DNA from: Burkholderiales bacterium
GTDB lineage: Bacteria > Pseudomonadota > Gammaproteobacteria > Burkholderiales > Burkholderiaceae_C
DNA: 64,000 bases
Assembly (NCBI GenBank): GCA_003963115.1
Contig: RXJQ01000022.1
Coordinates: 62,001 to 126,000 of the forward strand
Direction of reading: 5' to 3'
Positions within the stretch are counted from its first letter, which is position 1, and every line of letters starts with the position of its first letter. Shown here in pieces: positions 24,456 to 34,261 of the stretch. Both the position numbers and the translations under genes were made by a program. The notes beneath the pieces are model-generated. The model was not told the DNA's origin. It saw only the letters and a list, made by a program, of their open reading frames with translations, and made no database searches.

Positions 24456-25363
24456 GTGCCCCGGACCTGCGACGCCTGGCCTGCGAGTGGGAGCAGGCTG
24501 GGCAGCGTGCCATGGTGATCACGGTCAGCCAGAGCCAAGGCTCCACGCCGCGTGATGCGGGCACGCGCATGCTGGTGAAGGCAGATGGGCTTGCTGGCAG
24601 CATCTTGGGGACGCTTTTTGGCACCATTGGTGGCGGCCACCTGGAATGGCAGGCCATCGACCTGGCCAGGCAAGCCCTGGCCGAGTGTGCAACAGGCGTG
24701 CCCGCAGCCTGGACGCAGACCTTCGCGCTGGGCCCGGCCCTCGGCCAATGTTGCGGCGGCGTGGTCACGCTCCATTTCGCCCCGCTGGATGAACAAGCGA
24801 TCGCGCAATGGCCTGTCAGCGGGCGGATGCACATCGAACTCCATGGTGCTGGCCACGTCGGGCAAGCCATCATCAGGATCCTGAAGGATCTCGATTTCTC
24901 TGTGCGCTGGATCGATACACGCGACAGCGGCGACGAATGCTGCGGCCTGCCCGATGAGGCGACCTTGCAAGGCCTGCCGCCACACATCGTCTGGCTGCCA
25001 TCCGATTGCCCCGAGGCCGAAGTGGCAGACGCTCCGCCCGGCGCCATCCACCTGGTCCTCACCCACCGGCATGACCTGGACCTGCGCATCATCGAAGCCG
25101 TGCTCAAGCGCAACGACAGCCTGTTTGCCGGGCTGATCGGCTCGCGCACCAAGAAGGCCAGGTTCCTGCACAGGCTCGAAGCAAAAGGCCTGAGCACCGC
25201 ACAGCTCGCGCACATGACCTGCCCTATCGGCCTGCCAGGCCTGCAGGGCAAGGAGCCCGCCGTGATCGCGGTCGCCGTGGCGGCGCAACTGCTGATGATC
25301 CAGCAGTCACAATCCACACTCGACACCGCCATTTCATTCGAACAAACCCCGTCTTCGCCGTGA
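24443..25363 (+). CDS. xdhC: Xanthine dehydrogenase accessory protein XdhC
   Basis: QSQGSTPRDAGTRMLVKADGLAGSILGTLFGTIGGGHLEW...LFAGLIGSRTKKARF. Start ATG 24443 overlaps xdhB by 13 bp. Confidence 0.94.
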   Translation: MSSLSAPDLRRLACEWEQAGQRAMVITVSQSQGSTPRDAGTRMLVKADGLAGSILGTLFGTIGGGHLEWQAIDLARQALAECATGVPAAWTQTFALGPALGQCCGGVVTLHFAPLDEQAIAQWPVSGRMHIELHGAGHVGQAIIRILKDLDFSVRWIDTRDSGDECCGLPDEATLQGLPPHIVWLPSDCPEAEVADAPPGAIHLVLTHRHDLDLRIIEAVLKRNDSLFAGLIGSRTKKARFLHRLEAKGLSTAQLAHMTCPIGLPGLQGKEPAVIAVAVAAQLLMIQQSQSTLDTAISFEQTPSSP

Positions 25364-26772
25364 GCCCACACAGCACGCTGCTGATCCAGAACGCCGACTG
25401 CGTCGCCACCATGGACGACCAAGGCACCGAGTGGCGTGACGCCAGCATCCTGATCCAGGGCCACGAGATCATCGCCGCCGGCCCCACCGCATCCCTGCCC
25501 AAGGACTTGCTGGACCAGGCCACGCAGACCATCGATGCGCGAGGCCACATCGTCATCCCCGGGCTGGTGAACACCCATCACCACATGTTCCAGAGCCTCA
25601 CGCGGGCCGTACCCGCCGCGCAGAACGCCGAGCTGTTCAGTTGGCTGCGTACGCTCTACCCCATGTGGGCCAGGCTGACGCCAGAGATGATCCACGTCTC
25701 CACGCAAGTGGCAATGGCCGAGTTGCTGCTCAGTGGCTGCACGACCAGCAGCGATCACCTCTACCTCTACCCCAATGGCGTGCGACTCGACGACAGCATC
25801 GCCGCCGCGCAAGACATCGGCATGCGCTTCCATGCCTGCCGAGGCAGCATGAGCGTGGGCGAAAGCGCAGGCGGCCTGCCGCCAGACAGCCTCGTCGAAA
25901 AGGAAGCGGACATCCTCAAGGAAAGCCAGCGGCTGATCGACACCTTCCACGACGCCAGCCGCCACGCCATGCTGCGCGTGGCATTGGCCCCTTGCTCGCC
26001 GTTTTCCGTCAGCCCCGACTTGATGCGGGAGTCGGCGCGCCTGGCGCGTAGCAGCGGCCAAGCCGGCGTGCGTCTGCACACCCACCTCGCCGAGAACGAC
26101 CACGACCTGGCCTACACGCGCGAGAAGTTCAATTGCACGCCAACCGAATACGCCGAGTCACAGGAGTGGCTGGGCGATGACGTCTGGCATGCGCACTGCG
26201 TCAAACTCGACGATCACGGTATCGGCCGTTTTGCCGCCACGGGCACGGGCGTGGCCCATTGCCCTTGCAGCAATATGCGGCTGGCCTCTGGCATTGCGCC
26301 CGTGCGACGCATGCTCGACGCGGGCGTGCCCGTGGGCCTGGGTGTGGACGGCTCGGCCAGCAACGATGCCGCCCACATGCTCGGTGAAGCCCGCCAGACC
26401 ATGCTGCTGGCCCGTGTTGGACGCAGCCTCGTGCCTTTTGGCTGCGACCACGGCCCCTCAGACATGACTGCACATGACGCCTTGCGAGTGGCCACCCGGG
26501 GCAGTGCCCGGGTACTGGGCCGCGACGACATCGGGCAGATCGCGCCAGGCATGGCGGCCGACCTGGCCATCTATGACCTGCGCACCTTGGGCATGGCCGG
26601 CAGTGCCGTACACGACCCCGTGGCCTCATTGCTGATGACCCAGCCCGCACAGACCGCATGGACCATCGTGCATGGCCGCATCGTGGCCGATCATGGCCGG
26701 ATCACCACCGTGGATCTGGCCCGCGTGGTCGAGCGCCACAATCAGTTGGCCAGGGCGTTGGCCGGGCATTGA
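25360..26772 (+). CDS. 8-oxoguanine deaminase-like amidohydrolase
   Basis: GLVNTHHHMFQSLTRAVPAAQNAELFSWLRTLYPMWA..., LHTHLAEN..., GVAHCPCSNMRLASGIAP, GLGVDGSASNDA. GTGA overlap with the xdhC stop. Confidence 0.85.
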   Translation: MSPHSTLLIQNADCVATMDDQGTEWRDASILIQGHEIIAAGPTASLPKDLLDQATQTIDARGHIVIPGLVNTHHHMFQSLTRAVPAAQNAELFSWLRTLYPMWARLTPEMIHVSTQVAMAELLLSGCTTSSDHLYLYPNGVRLDDSIAAAQDIGMRFHACRGSMSVGESAGGLPPDSLVEKEADILKESQRLIDTFHDASRHAMLRVALAPCSPFSVSPDLMRESARLARSSGQAGVRLHTHLAENDHDLAYTREKFNCTPTEYAESQEWLGDDVWHAHCVKLDDHGIGRFAATGTGVAHCPCSNMRLASGIAPVRRMLDAGVPVGLGVDGSASNDAAHMLGEARQTMLLARVGRSLVPFGCDHGPSDMTAHDALRVATRGSARVLGRDDIGQIAPGMAADLAIYDLRTLGMAGSAVHDPVASLLMTQPAQTAWTIVHGRIVADHGRITTVDLARVVERHNQLARALAGH

Positions 26773-26793
26773 AGGGTTCTTAAGCCATCGGCA

Positions 26794-27510
26794 TCAGGCC
26801 TTCTTTTGCTGGCGACGTCGCTGATAAGCCACCACCCCCAGCCCCGCCAAGACCAGGGCCATCACTTCGGGCTCGGGCACCGCTGCGGTTTGAATCCCGA
26901 TCTTGTATTGCTGCAAGGAGGCGTAGGCCGCGCTGCCTTGCCCCACGGCGCCCGCACCCAGCAGGAGATCCAGGGCAGATAAACCAATCGGCTGCGAGGC
27001 AGCAAAGCTCAGCGAGCCCGACGCGCTGTGAGCACCAAGCGATGACTGGCCGGCCGTGAGCGACACGATGGTGTAGGGCGTGTTCTGGCCCAGCATGTCC
27101 GCGCCATTGACCACCACCCATCGAGACACCAGGCCAGCCACGACGCCGGCCTGCGAACCTTGCGAGTCGGCTGCCGAAGCGCGGTGCTCACCCGCCACCG
27201 TTTCAGTCAAGCCCGTGATGGTGACACCCGCCTTGGGCGTGATCACGATGGGAAAGGGTTTGCCGGCGTAGCTGTCGAAGGAGCCCACCACGCCATTGGT
27301 TTCCAGGATGCCACCCAGCGCGTAGGTGTTGTAGCTCAGGTTAGAGAACGTGACATCGCCACCGCTGGTGCTGACAGTCGCGCCGGTCAGGAAGGTGTCC
27401 TCGTAGCTCAAGACATAGTTGCCCGCGTCAATGCTGACAGAGGCGGCTTGGGCGGCGGGCAGAACCCCCAGCAGGCCTGCAGACAAGGCTGCGATCACAA
27501 CATTCTTCAC
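26794..27510 (-). CDS. PEP-CTERM sorting domain protein
   Basis: Signal peptide plus C-terminal VPEPEVMALVLAGLGVVAYQRRRQQKKA (PEP motif, TM helix, basic tail). Confidence 0.85.
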   Translation of the reverse strand: MKNVVIAALSAGLLGVLPAAQAASVSIDAGNYVLSYEDTFLTGATVSTSGGDVTFSNLSYNTYALGGILETNGVVGSFDSYAGKPFPIVITPKAGVTITGLTETVAGEHRASAADSQGSQAGVVAGLVSRWVVVNGADMLGQNTPYTIVSLTAGQSSLGAHSASGSLSFAASQPIGLSALDLLLGAGAVGQGSAAYASLQQYKIGIQTAAVPEPEVMALVLAGLGVVAYQRRRQQKKA

Positions 27511-27657
27511 GGCGCACCTATATTTGTAACGATATGTGTGTGAACTATAGCCACCGTGATTTCACTCGTGTTCGCTTTTTAGCCCCTCAGGCGTGGGGAG
27601 GGTTACCCCTCGAATCCATGGACTCTTCCATCTGGCAAAAAACCCCAATCAAAGCCC

Positions 27658-28881
27658 TTATTGCAGCGCCGCACCGGCCTCGAACCAGCGGGCCAGAACC
27701 GCTCTTTCAGCGTCAGTGATACCCGTGGCGTTGTTCATGGGCATGGCTTTGAGCACCACCGCTTGCTGGTAGATCTGCTGCGCGTGTGAGCCGATCAGGT
27801 CGGGCGAGCTCAGCATCACGCCTTTGTTGGCCAGTTGCGGGTTGTGGCACAGCACACACCGTTGTGTGACGATGGCCTGCACCTCGGCGAACTTCGGCGC
27901 AGGTGCGGCCTTGGCCTCTGCCGAGCTGGCCACCGGTGCCGGCGCCAACCAGACCGCCACACCCAGCAGCACGACCACCCCAGCCAGAGCCCAGCCCCAA
28001 GGCGCGCCCTTGCCGACCACCTCGGTCTTGTGACGGGCCACGAAGAAGTGCCGGATCAAGGCACCGGCCAGCATGATCAGCACGAGCACCAGCCAGTTGT
28101 GCGCGTGCCAATAGGCCCAGCCATAGTGGTTGCTGAGCATGGCGAACAACACCGGCAGCGTGAAGTAGGTGTTGTGCACGCTGCGCTGCTTGCCCCTCTG
28201 CCCGTGGACAGGGTCAACCGGCTCGCCGGCCTTCATGGCCGCAACCACCTTGCGCTGCCCCGGAATGATCCAGAAGAAGACATTGGCGCTCATGGCCGTG
28301 GCCATCATGGCTCCCACCAGCAGGAAGGCCGCACGCCCGGCAAACAACTGACAGGCCAGCCAGGCGGCCAGCACCACGATGGCCAGCACGCACAGGCCCA
28401 CCAGCTTGTCACCATTGGGCTTTTGCCCCAAGGTCCGGCAGATCAGGTCATACAGAATCCAGAAGCCCGCCAGAAAGCCCAGAGCGGACAGCACGGCCAC
28501 ACCGGGCGACCAGGCGTGTACCGACTTGTCGATGAGGAAGGTGCCTGCGTTGAACAGGTACAAGACCGTGAACAAGGCAAAGCCGCTGAGCCAGGTCGAA
28601 TAGCTCTCCCAGAAGAACCAATGCAGGTGCTCGGGCAGGCTCTTGGGCGCCCCCAGGTACTTCTGCGGGTTGTAGAAGCCGCCGCCATGCACGGCCCACA
28701 GCTCGCCGCCCACACCCTTGTCCTTCAGCTGCTGGTCCTTGGGTGGCGTCAACGAGTTGTCCAGCCAGACGAAATAGAACGACGATCCGATCCAGGCAAT
28801 GGCCACGATCACATGGGTCCAGCGCAGCAGCAGGTTGACCCAATCCAGGGCATAGGCCAACAAGGGCGACATCTCGATCAT
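27658..28881 (-). CDS. puuD: Urate hydroxylase PuuD (membrane protein with C-terminal cytochrome c domain)
   Basis: LLRWTHVIVAIAWIGSSFYFVWLDNSL..., C-terminal CVLCHN haem motif. Start MIEMSPLL at 28881. Confidence 0.92.
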   Translation of the reverse strand: MIEMSPLLAYALDWVNLLLRWTHVIVAIAWIGSSFYFVWLDNSLTPPKDQQLKDKGVGGELWAVHGGGFYNPQKYLGAPKSLPEHLHWFFWESYSTWLSGFALFTVLYLFNAGTFLIDKSVHAWSPGVAVLSALGFLAGFWILYDLICRTLGQKPNGDKLVGLCVLAIVVLAAWLACQLFAGRAAFLLVGAMMATAMSANVFFWIIPGQRKVVAAMKAGEPVDPVHGQRGKQRSVHNTYFTLPVLFAMLSNHYGWAYWHAHNWLVLVLIMLAGALIRHFFVARHKTEVVGKGAPWGWALAGVVVLLGVAVWLAPAPVASSAEAKAAPAPKFAEVQAIVTQRCVLCHNPQLANKGVMLSSPDLIGSHAQQIYQQAVVLKAMPMNNATGITDAERAVLARWFEAGAALQ

Positions 28882-28907
28882 CGATGGTCCTCGGTCAAGC
28901 AAGCGGA

Positions 28908-29321
28908 TCAGCTGCCACGGTAGGTGGAATACGACCACGGGCTCACCAGCAAAGGCACGTGGTAGTGGGACTGCGCATCGGCGATACCGAAATCAAGCGG
29001 CACCTTGCCCAGAAAGGCGGGCTTGGGCAGCACCACGCCCTTGGCCCTGAAATAGCCCTCGACATCGAAGATGAGGCGGTAGCAGCCCGTCTTGAAATCG
29101 CTGCCTGAGAGCAAGGGCCGATCCAGGCGGCCATCCGCGTTGGTGACCACGCTGCGCAGCGACAACCAGCGGCCATCGCCGCAACCATCGGGCGAGGTCT
29201 CGCGCACATAAAGCTCCAGCTTCATGCCTTCGGCAGGCGTGCCATGAACGGTGTCCAGCACGTGGGTGGTCAGAAACCCGGTATGGGGTGTGGTGTCAGA
29301 AGAGGCTTGTTCTTGGCTCAT
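28908..29321 (-). CDS. uraH: 5-hydroxyisourate hydrolase (transthyretin-like)
   Basis: LTTHVLDTVHGTPAEGMKLELY...TNADGRLDRPLL...C-terminal HYHVPLLVSPWSYSTYRGS. Start MSQEQ at 29321, not 29957. Confidence 0.96.
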   Translation of the reverse strand: MSQEQASSDTTPHTGFLTTHVLDTVHGTPAEGMKLELYVRETSPDGCGDGRWLSLRSVVTNADGRLDRPLLSGSDFKTGCYRLIFDVEGYFRAKGVVLPKPAFLGKVPLDFGIADAQSHYHVPLLVSPWSYSTYRGS

Positions 29322-29398
29322 AGAGGGCTCCCGCTCGGGCGCTGGCACACAACCTTGATCGCTGCGTGCTTGTGTGCATGGCTTGCATGTGCGATCTG

Positions 29399-29414
29399 AA
29401 AGTGTATACACTTT
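29399..29414. promoter_or_regulatory. 16-bp perfect palindrome AAAGTGTATACACTTT in the uraH/GntR divergent region
   Basis: Exact self-complementary 16-mer, directly upstream of the GntR gene start and in the uraH upstream region. Confidence 0.6.
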
Positions 29415-29419
29415 AAACA

Positions 29420-30207
29420 TGATGAGCGCTGCACGCAAGACATCTCCTTCCACTTCATACACAAGCAGTCGGCGTGCCCGCCTGCCGCGCGCCGATGCCA
29501 CCCTCATCTCCACGGCCGATGCACCAGATTCGACATCGGACGCCTCCAGCACCGAGCACATCGTGGCAGCCGTGACACGCGCCATCGTGGAGCATCGCCT
29601 GTTGCCAGGGGCCAAACTGGTGGAGCAGAGGCTGGGCGACCGGTTCGGCGTGTCTCGCACCGTGGTCAGGCAGGCACTGTTCCGGCTGTCTGAGCTGAAG
29701 CTGGTCAAGCTTGAGCCTGCGCGCGGGGCCTTCGTGGCCGCACCATCGGTCAAGGAAGCCCGCGAGGTCTTCGCCGTGCGCCGCATGGTGGAGGCACAGA
29801 TGCTGCGCGAGTTGATTGCCTGCATCAAGCCGGCCGACATCCGCGCACTCAAGGCCCACCTCAAGGCCGAGCGCGACGCCGTGACCCGCATCGACGTGCC
29901 CTCGCGCACCAAGCTGCTGTTTGACTTCCATGTGCGGCTGGCCGAGGTGCTGGGCAACCAGGTGCTGGTCGACCTCGTTCAAGAGCTGGTCTCGCGCTGC
30001 TCGCTGATCACGCTGATGTACCAGTCTGCCGATGACGCGCAGGCCTCGAATGCCGAACACATGCAGCTGCTCAAGGCCATTGAAGCACGCGACACCGATC
30101 TGGCCTTGCATCTGCTGGACGACCATCTCCAGACGGTGGAGCACCAACTGACCGAACAACCCCGCACGGCTGCCCCGCTCTTGAACGCGGCCCTGCCCAC
30201 GACCTGA
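29420..30207 (+). CDS. GntR family (FadR-like) regulator, probable purine catabolism regulator
   Basis: IVAAVTRAIVEHRLLPGAKLVEQRLGDRFGVSRTVVRQALFRLSELKLVKLEPARGAFVAAPS wHTH plus FCD-like C-terminus. Start ambiguous (29374/29420). Confidence 0.9.
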
Positions 30208-30224
30208 TTGACGTCACGCCTGTC

Positions 30225-31187
30225 ATGAACACCAGCACCACGCCCTACCCTCGCGACCTCATTGGCTACGGCCGCACGCCACCGCACGCCCAGTGGCCCG
30301 ATGGCGCGCGCATCGCCGTGCAGTTCGTGCTCAATTACGAAGAAGGCGGCGAGAACAGCGTGCTGCATGGCGATGCCGGCAGCGAGCAGTTCCTCAGCGA
30401 AATGTTCAACCCGGCCTCCTACCCGGACCGGCACCTGAGCATGGAGTCGATTTACGAATACGGTTCGCGCGTGGGTGTGTGGCGCATCCTGCGCGAGTTC
30501 GAAAAACGCGGCTGGCCCTTGACGATCTTTGGCGTCAGCATGGCCTTGCAGCGCCATCCTGATCTCACCAAAGCATTTGTCGAGTTGGGCCATGAGATCG
30601 CCTGTCACGGCTGGCGCTGGATCCACTACCAGAACCTGGACGAGGCCACCGAGCGCGAGCACTTGGCGCTGGCGATGCAGATCATCGAGGAGTTGACCGG
30701 TCAGCGTGCCCTGGGCTGGTACACCGGACGCGACAGCCCGAACACCCGCCGCCTGGTGGCCGACTATGGCGGCTTTGCCTATGACAGCGACTACTATGGC
30801 GACGACCTCCCTTTCTGGACCGAGGTACAGCGCACCGATGGCCAGACCGTGCCACACCTGATCGTGCCCTACACCCTCGACGTCAACGACATGCGCTTTG
30901 CCCTGCCTCAAGGCTATTCGCAAGGCGAGGACTTCTTCACCTACCTGCGCGATACCTTCGATCTGCTGTATGCCGAAGGCGACCCCCATGGCGACAACGA
31001 GCCCAAGATGATGAGCGTGGGCATGCATTGCCGCCTGCTGGGGCGCCCGGGCCGTTTCAAGGCCTTCCAGCGCTTTCTGGACCATGTGGCCAAGCACGAC
31101 AAGGTCTGGGTCTGCCGCCGTATTGACATCGCGCAGCACTGGCGCCAGGTACATCCTTACCAAGCCGCTCACCCGGCGTCGAACTGA
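30225..31187 (+). CDS. puuE: Allantoinase PuuE (polysaccharide deacetylase-like)
   Basis: YPRDLIGYGRTPPHAQWPDGARIAVQFVLNYEEGGENSVLHGD...MESIYEYGSRVGVWRILREFEKRG. Confidence 0.96.
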   Translation: MNTSTTPYPRDLIGYGRTPPHAQWPDGARIAVQFVLNYEEGGENSVLHGDAGSEQFLSEMFNPASYPDRHLSMESIYEYGSRVGVWRILREFEKRGWPLTIFGVSMALQRHPDLTKAFVELGHEIACHGWRWIHYQNLDEATEREHLALAMQIIEELTGQRALGWYTGRDSPNTRRLVADYGGFAYDSDYYGDDLPFWTEVQRTDGQTVPHLIVPYTLDVNDMRFALPQGYSQGEDFFTYLRDTFDLLYAEGDPHGDNEPKMMSVGMHCRLLGRPGRFKAFQRFLDHVAKHDKVWVCRRIDIAQHWRQVHPYQAAHPASN

Positions 31188-31208
31188 AGCGTCCTGAAAG
31201 ACCCTGCC

Positions 31209-32990
31209 ATGAGCCTGACCCTGGACCGACTCAATGCAGCCTCAAGCGAGGGCTTCGTTGCCCTGCTCGATGGCGTCTACGAGCACTCACCGTGGATCGC
31301 CGAAGCGGCGGCTGCGGCCCGCCCTTTCAAGACCGTCACCCACCTCAAGCACGCGCTCGCGCAAGTGGTGAGACAAGCTGGCGCAGACCGTCAGAAGGCC
31401 TTGATCCGTGCTCACCCCGAGTTGGCAGGCAAGGCCGCGGTGGCCGGCCAGCTCACAGCCGAGTCCACCAGCGAGCAAAGCAAAGCCGGTCTCACGCATT
31501 GCACCGCCGATGAATTTGCCCGACTGCAGCAGCTCAATGCCGACTACAACACCCGGTTCGGCTGGCCTTTCATCCTTGCGGTGCGGGGCCCACGTGGACT
31601 GGGCCTGACACGCCAGCAGATCATTGAGACCTTCGCGCGCCGGCTGGACAACCCGGCCGACTTCGAACTGGCCGAATGCCTGCGCAACATCCACCGCATC
31701 GCCGAGATCCGCTTGAACGACAAGTTCGGCATCGAGCCCACACAAGGCAACCTGGTGTGGGACTGGGCCGAGCAACTCGCCGTGCACAGCGAACCCGAAT
31801 TCGCGGCACAAGGCCAGCTCACCGTGACCTACATGACCACGGCTCACCAGGCCTGCGCGGCGCAATTGCTCGTGTGGATGCGCGAATGCGGCTTCGATGA
31901 GATCAGTGTGGACGCCGTGGGCAACGTGGTCGGCATCTACCATGGCAGCGATCGCAGTGCGCCACGCCTGCTCACCGGCTCACACTACGACACCGTACGC
32001 AATGGCGGCAAGTACGATGGCCGGCTGGGCATCTTCGTGCCCATGGCCTGTGTGCGGGCCCTGCACCAGCAAGGCCGGCGCCTGAGGCACGGCATCGAGG
32101 TGGTCGGTTTCTCTGAAGAAGAGGGCCAGCGCTTCAAGGCCACCTTCCTCGGGTCGGGGCCCCTGGTGGGCGACTTCGACCCAGCCTGGCTCGACCAGCT
32201 CGATGCAGACGGCATCAGCCTGCGCCAGGCCATGCAGTCCGCAGGGCTGAGCGCCGACATGGCCGACATCCTCAAGCTCCAGCGCCAGGCCAAAGACTAT
32301 CTGGGCTTCGTTGAAGTCCACATCGAGCAAGGCCCCTGGCTGGACGAGATCGACCAGCCGCTGGGCGTGGTGACCGCCATCAATGGCAGCATGCGCTTTG
32401 CCGGCGAGGTCGTCGGCCTGGCCTCTCATGCGGGCACCACGCCCATGGATCGCCGCAAGGATGCCGCCGCAGCCGTGGCCGAGCTGGTCTTGTATGTGGA
32501 GCAACGCGCCGCCGCAGATGTCGCGTCAACACATGGCCCGTCGGTCGGTACCGTGGGTGTGCTGCACGTTCCCTCAGGCTCGATCAACGTGGTGCCAGGG
32601 CGCTGCCAGTTCACACTCGATCTGCGCGCGCCCGACGACGCACAGCGCGACGCCCTGGCCAAGGACGTGCAGCAAGCACTGGCCACCATCTGCGAGCGAC
32701 GTGGTCTGCGCTACAAGCTGGAGTTGAGCATGCAAGCCTCGGCCGCGCCATCTGATCCGGCCTGGCAGGCCCGTTGGGAAGCGGCAGTCAGCCATGTGGG
32801 GCTGCCCGTGTTCAAGCTGCCCAGCGGAGCCGGCCACGATGCCATGAAGCTCCACGAGCTGATGCCGCAGGCCATGCTCTTCGTGCGTGGCGGCAATGCG
32901 GGCATCAGCCACAACCCGCTTGAAACCATCACCAATGACGATGCACAGTTGTGCGTCGATGCCTTCACGCACCTGCTGGAGCAGCTATGA
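31209..32990 (+). CDS. Fusion: OHCU decarboxylase (UraD) + allantoate amidohydrolase (AllC, M20 family)
   Basis: N-terminal ~170 aa OHCU decarboxylase (HPELAGKAAVAGQLTAESTSEQSKAGL...FGWPFILAVRG); C-terminal ~420 aa M20 amidohydrolase (GSHYDTVRNGGKYDGRLGI...FSEEEGQRF...HIEQGPWLD). Confidence 0.93.
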   Translation: MSLTLDRLNAASSEGFVALLDGVYEHSPWIAEAAAAARPFKTVTHLKHALAQVVRQAGADRQKALIRAHPELAGKAAVAGQLTAESTSEQSKAGLTHCTADEFARLQQLNADYNTRFGWPFILAVRGPRGLGLTRQQIIETFARRLDNPADFELAECLRNIHRIAEIRLNDKFGIEPTQGNLVWDWAEQLAVHSEPEFAAQGQLTVTYMTTAHQACAAQLLVWMRECGFDEISVDAVGNVVGIYHGSDRSAPRLLTGSHYDTVRNGGKYDGRLGIFVPMACVRALHQQGRRLRHGIEVVGFSEEEGQRFKATFLGSGPLVGDFDPAWLDQLDADGISLRQAMQSAGLSADMADILKLQRQAKDYLGFVEVHIEQGPWLDEIDQPLGVVTAINGSMRFAGEVVGLASHAGTTPMDRRKDAAAAVAELVLYVEQRAAADVASTHGPSVGTVGVLHVPSGSINVVPGRCQFTLDLRAPDDAQRDALAKDVQQALATICERRGLRYKLELSMQASAAPSDPAWQARWEAAVSHVGLPVFKLPSGAGHDAMKLHELMPQAMLFVRGGNAGISHNPLETITNDDAQLCVDAFTHLLEQL

Positions 32991-34255
32991 GCACAGATGC
33001 ACGTGCCGACCTTGCCGACTTCTACGCCCAACTCGACCAGTGGGTCGATGCCCATTTCGACGAAGAAATTCGCTTCCTGCAAGCCATGGTGCAGGTTCCA
33101 ACCGACACGCCTCCCGGCAACAACGCACCCCACGCCCAGCGCACGGCCGAACTGGTACAAGCCTTTGGTTGGCAAGTTGAAGCCCATGCCGTGCCTGATG
33201 CCGAGGTCAAGGCCTATGGCTTGCAGAGCCTGACCAACCTCATCGTGCGCAGGCGCTTTGGACAAGGTGGTCGCGTGGTGGCGCTCAATGCGCATGGCGA
33301 CGTGGTCCCCCCTGGCGAAGGCTGGACGCACAACCCCTATGGCGGTGAAATCGAGGACGGCAAGCTTTACGGCCGCGCCGCCGCCGTGAGCAAGAGCGAC
33401 TTTGCCACCTTCAGCTTCGCCTTGAGGGCGCTCGAAGCCTTGAGCGCAGAGCACCCCGAGGCGGGCATCCACGGCGGTGTCGAGCTGCACTTCACCTATG
33501 ACGAGGAGTTCGGGGGCGAGCTGGGTCCAGGCTGGCTGCTCAAGCAGGGCCTCACCAAGCCTGACCTGCTGATCGCCGCCGGCTTCAGCTACGAGGTGGT
33601 CACTGCCCACAACGGCTGCCTGCAGATGGAGGTGACCGTGCATGGCCAGATGGCACACGCGGCCATCCCGCACACTGGCATCGATGCGCTGCAAGGCACT
33701 GTGAAGATCCTCAACGCGCTGTACGCCCTCAACACCGACTACCAGCGCATCACCTCACAGGTACCCGGCATCAAGCACCCGTACCTGAACGTGGGCCGCA
33801 TTGAAGGTGGCACCAACACCAATGTGGTCCCCGGCAAGGTCGTCTTCAAGCTGGACCGGCGCATGATCCCCGAGGAAGACCCCGTCACTGTGGAGGCCGA
33901 TATCCGCCGCGTCATCACCGAGGCCGCAGCCAGCTTCCCCGGCATCAAGGTCGACATCAAACGGCTGCTGCTGGCGCATTCGCTCAAGCCTCTGCCGGGC
34001 AACGCGCCCCTGGTCACAGCCTTGCAAAAACATGGTGAAGCGGTGTTCGGTGAGCCCATCCCCACCAGCGGCACGCCGCTCTACACCGATGTGCGGCTGT
34101 ACTGCGCCCAGGGCATCCCGGCCGTGATCTATGGCGCCGGGCCGCGCACGGTGTTCGAGTCCAACGCCAAGCGCGCTGACGAGCACCTGGTACTGGAAGA
34201 CCTGCGCCGTGCCACCAAGGTGGTCGCCCGCACCCTGTGGGACATCTTGAGCTGA
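32987..34255 (+). CDS. M20 family metallo-hydrolase (ArgE/DapE-like)
   Basis: LNAHGDVVPPGEGWTHNPYGGEIEDGKLYGRAAAVSKSD. Start ATG 32987 overlaps the upstream stop (ATGA). Confidence 0.88.
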   Translation: MSTDARADLADFYAQLDQWVDAHFDEEIRFLQAMVQVPTDTPPGNNAPHAQRTAELVQAFGWQVEAHAVPDAEVKAYGLQSLTNLIVRRRFGQGGRVVALNAHGDVVPPGEGWTHNPYGGEIEDGKLYGRAAAVSKSDFATFSFALRALEALSAEHPEAGIHGGVELHFTYDEEFGGELGPGWLLKQGLTKPDLLIAAGFSYEVVTAHNGCLQMEVTVHGQMAHAAIPHTGIDALQGTVKILNALYALNTDYQRITSQVPGIKHPYLNVGRIEGGTNTNVVPGKVVFKLDRRMIPEEDPVTVEADIRRVITEAAASFPGIKVDIKRLLLAHSLKPLPGNAPLVTALQKHGEAVFGEPIPTSGTPLYTDVRLYCAQGIPAVIYGAGPRTVFESNAKRADEHLVLEDLRRATKVVARTLWDILS

Positions 34256-34261
34256 AGCCCG

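Noticed and set aside
28908-29957. Long form (349 aa) of the 5-HIU hydrolase ORF
   Set aside because: The upstream ~210 residues are antisense to the GntR gene and are not homologous; the real start is MSQEQ at 29321.
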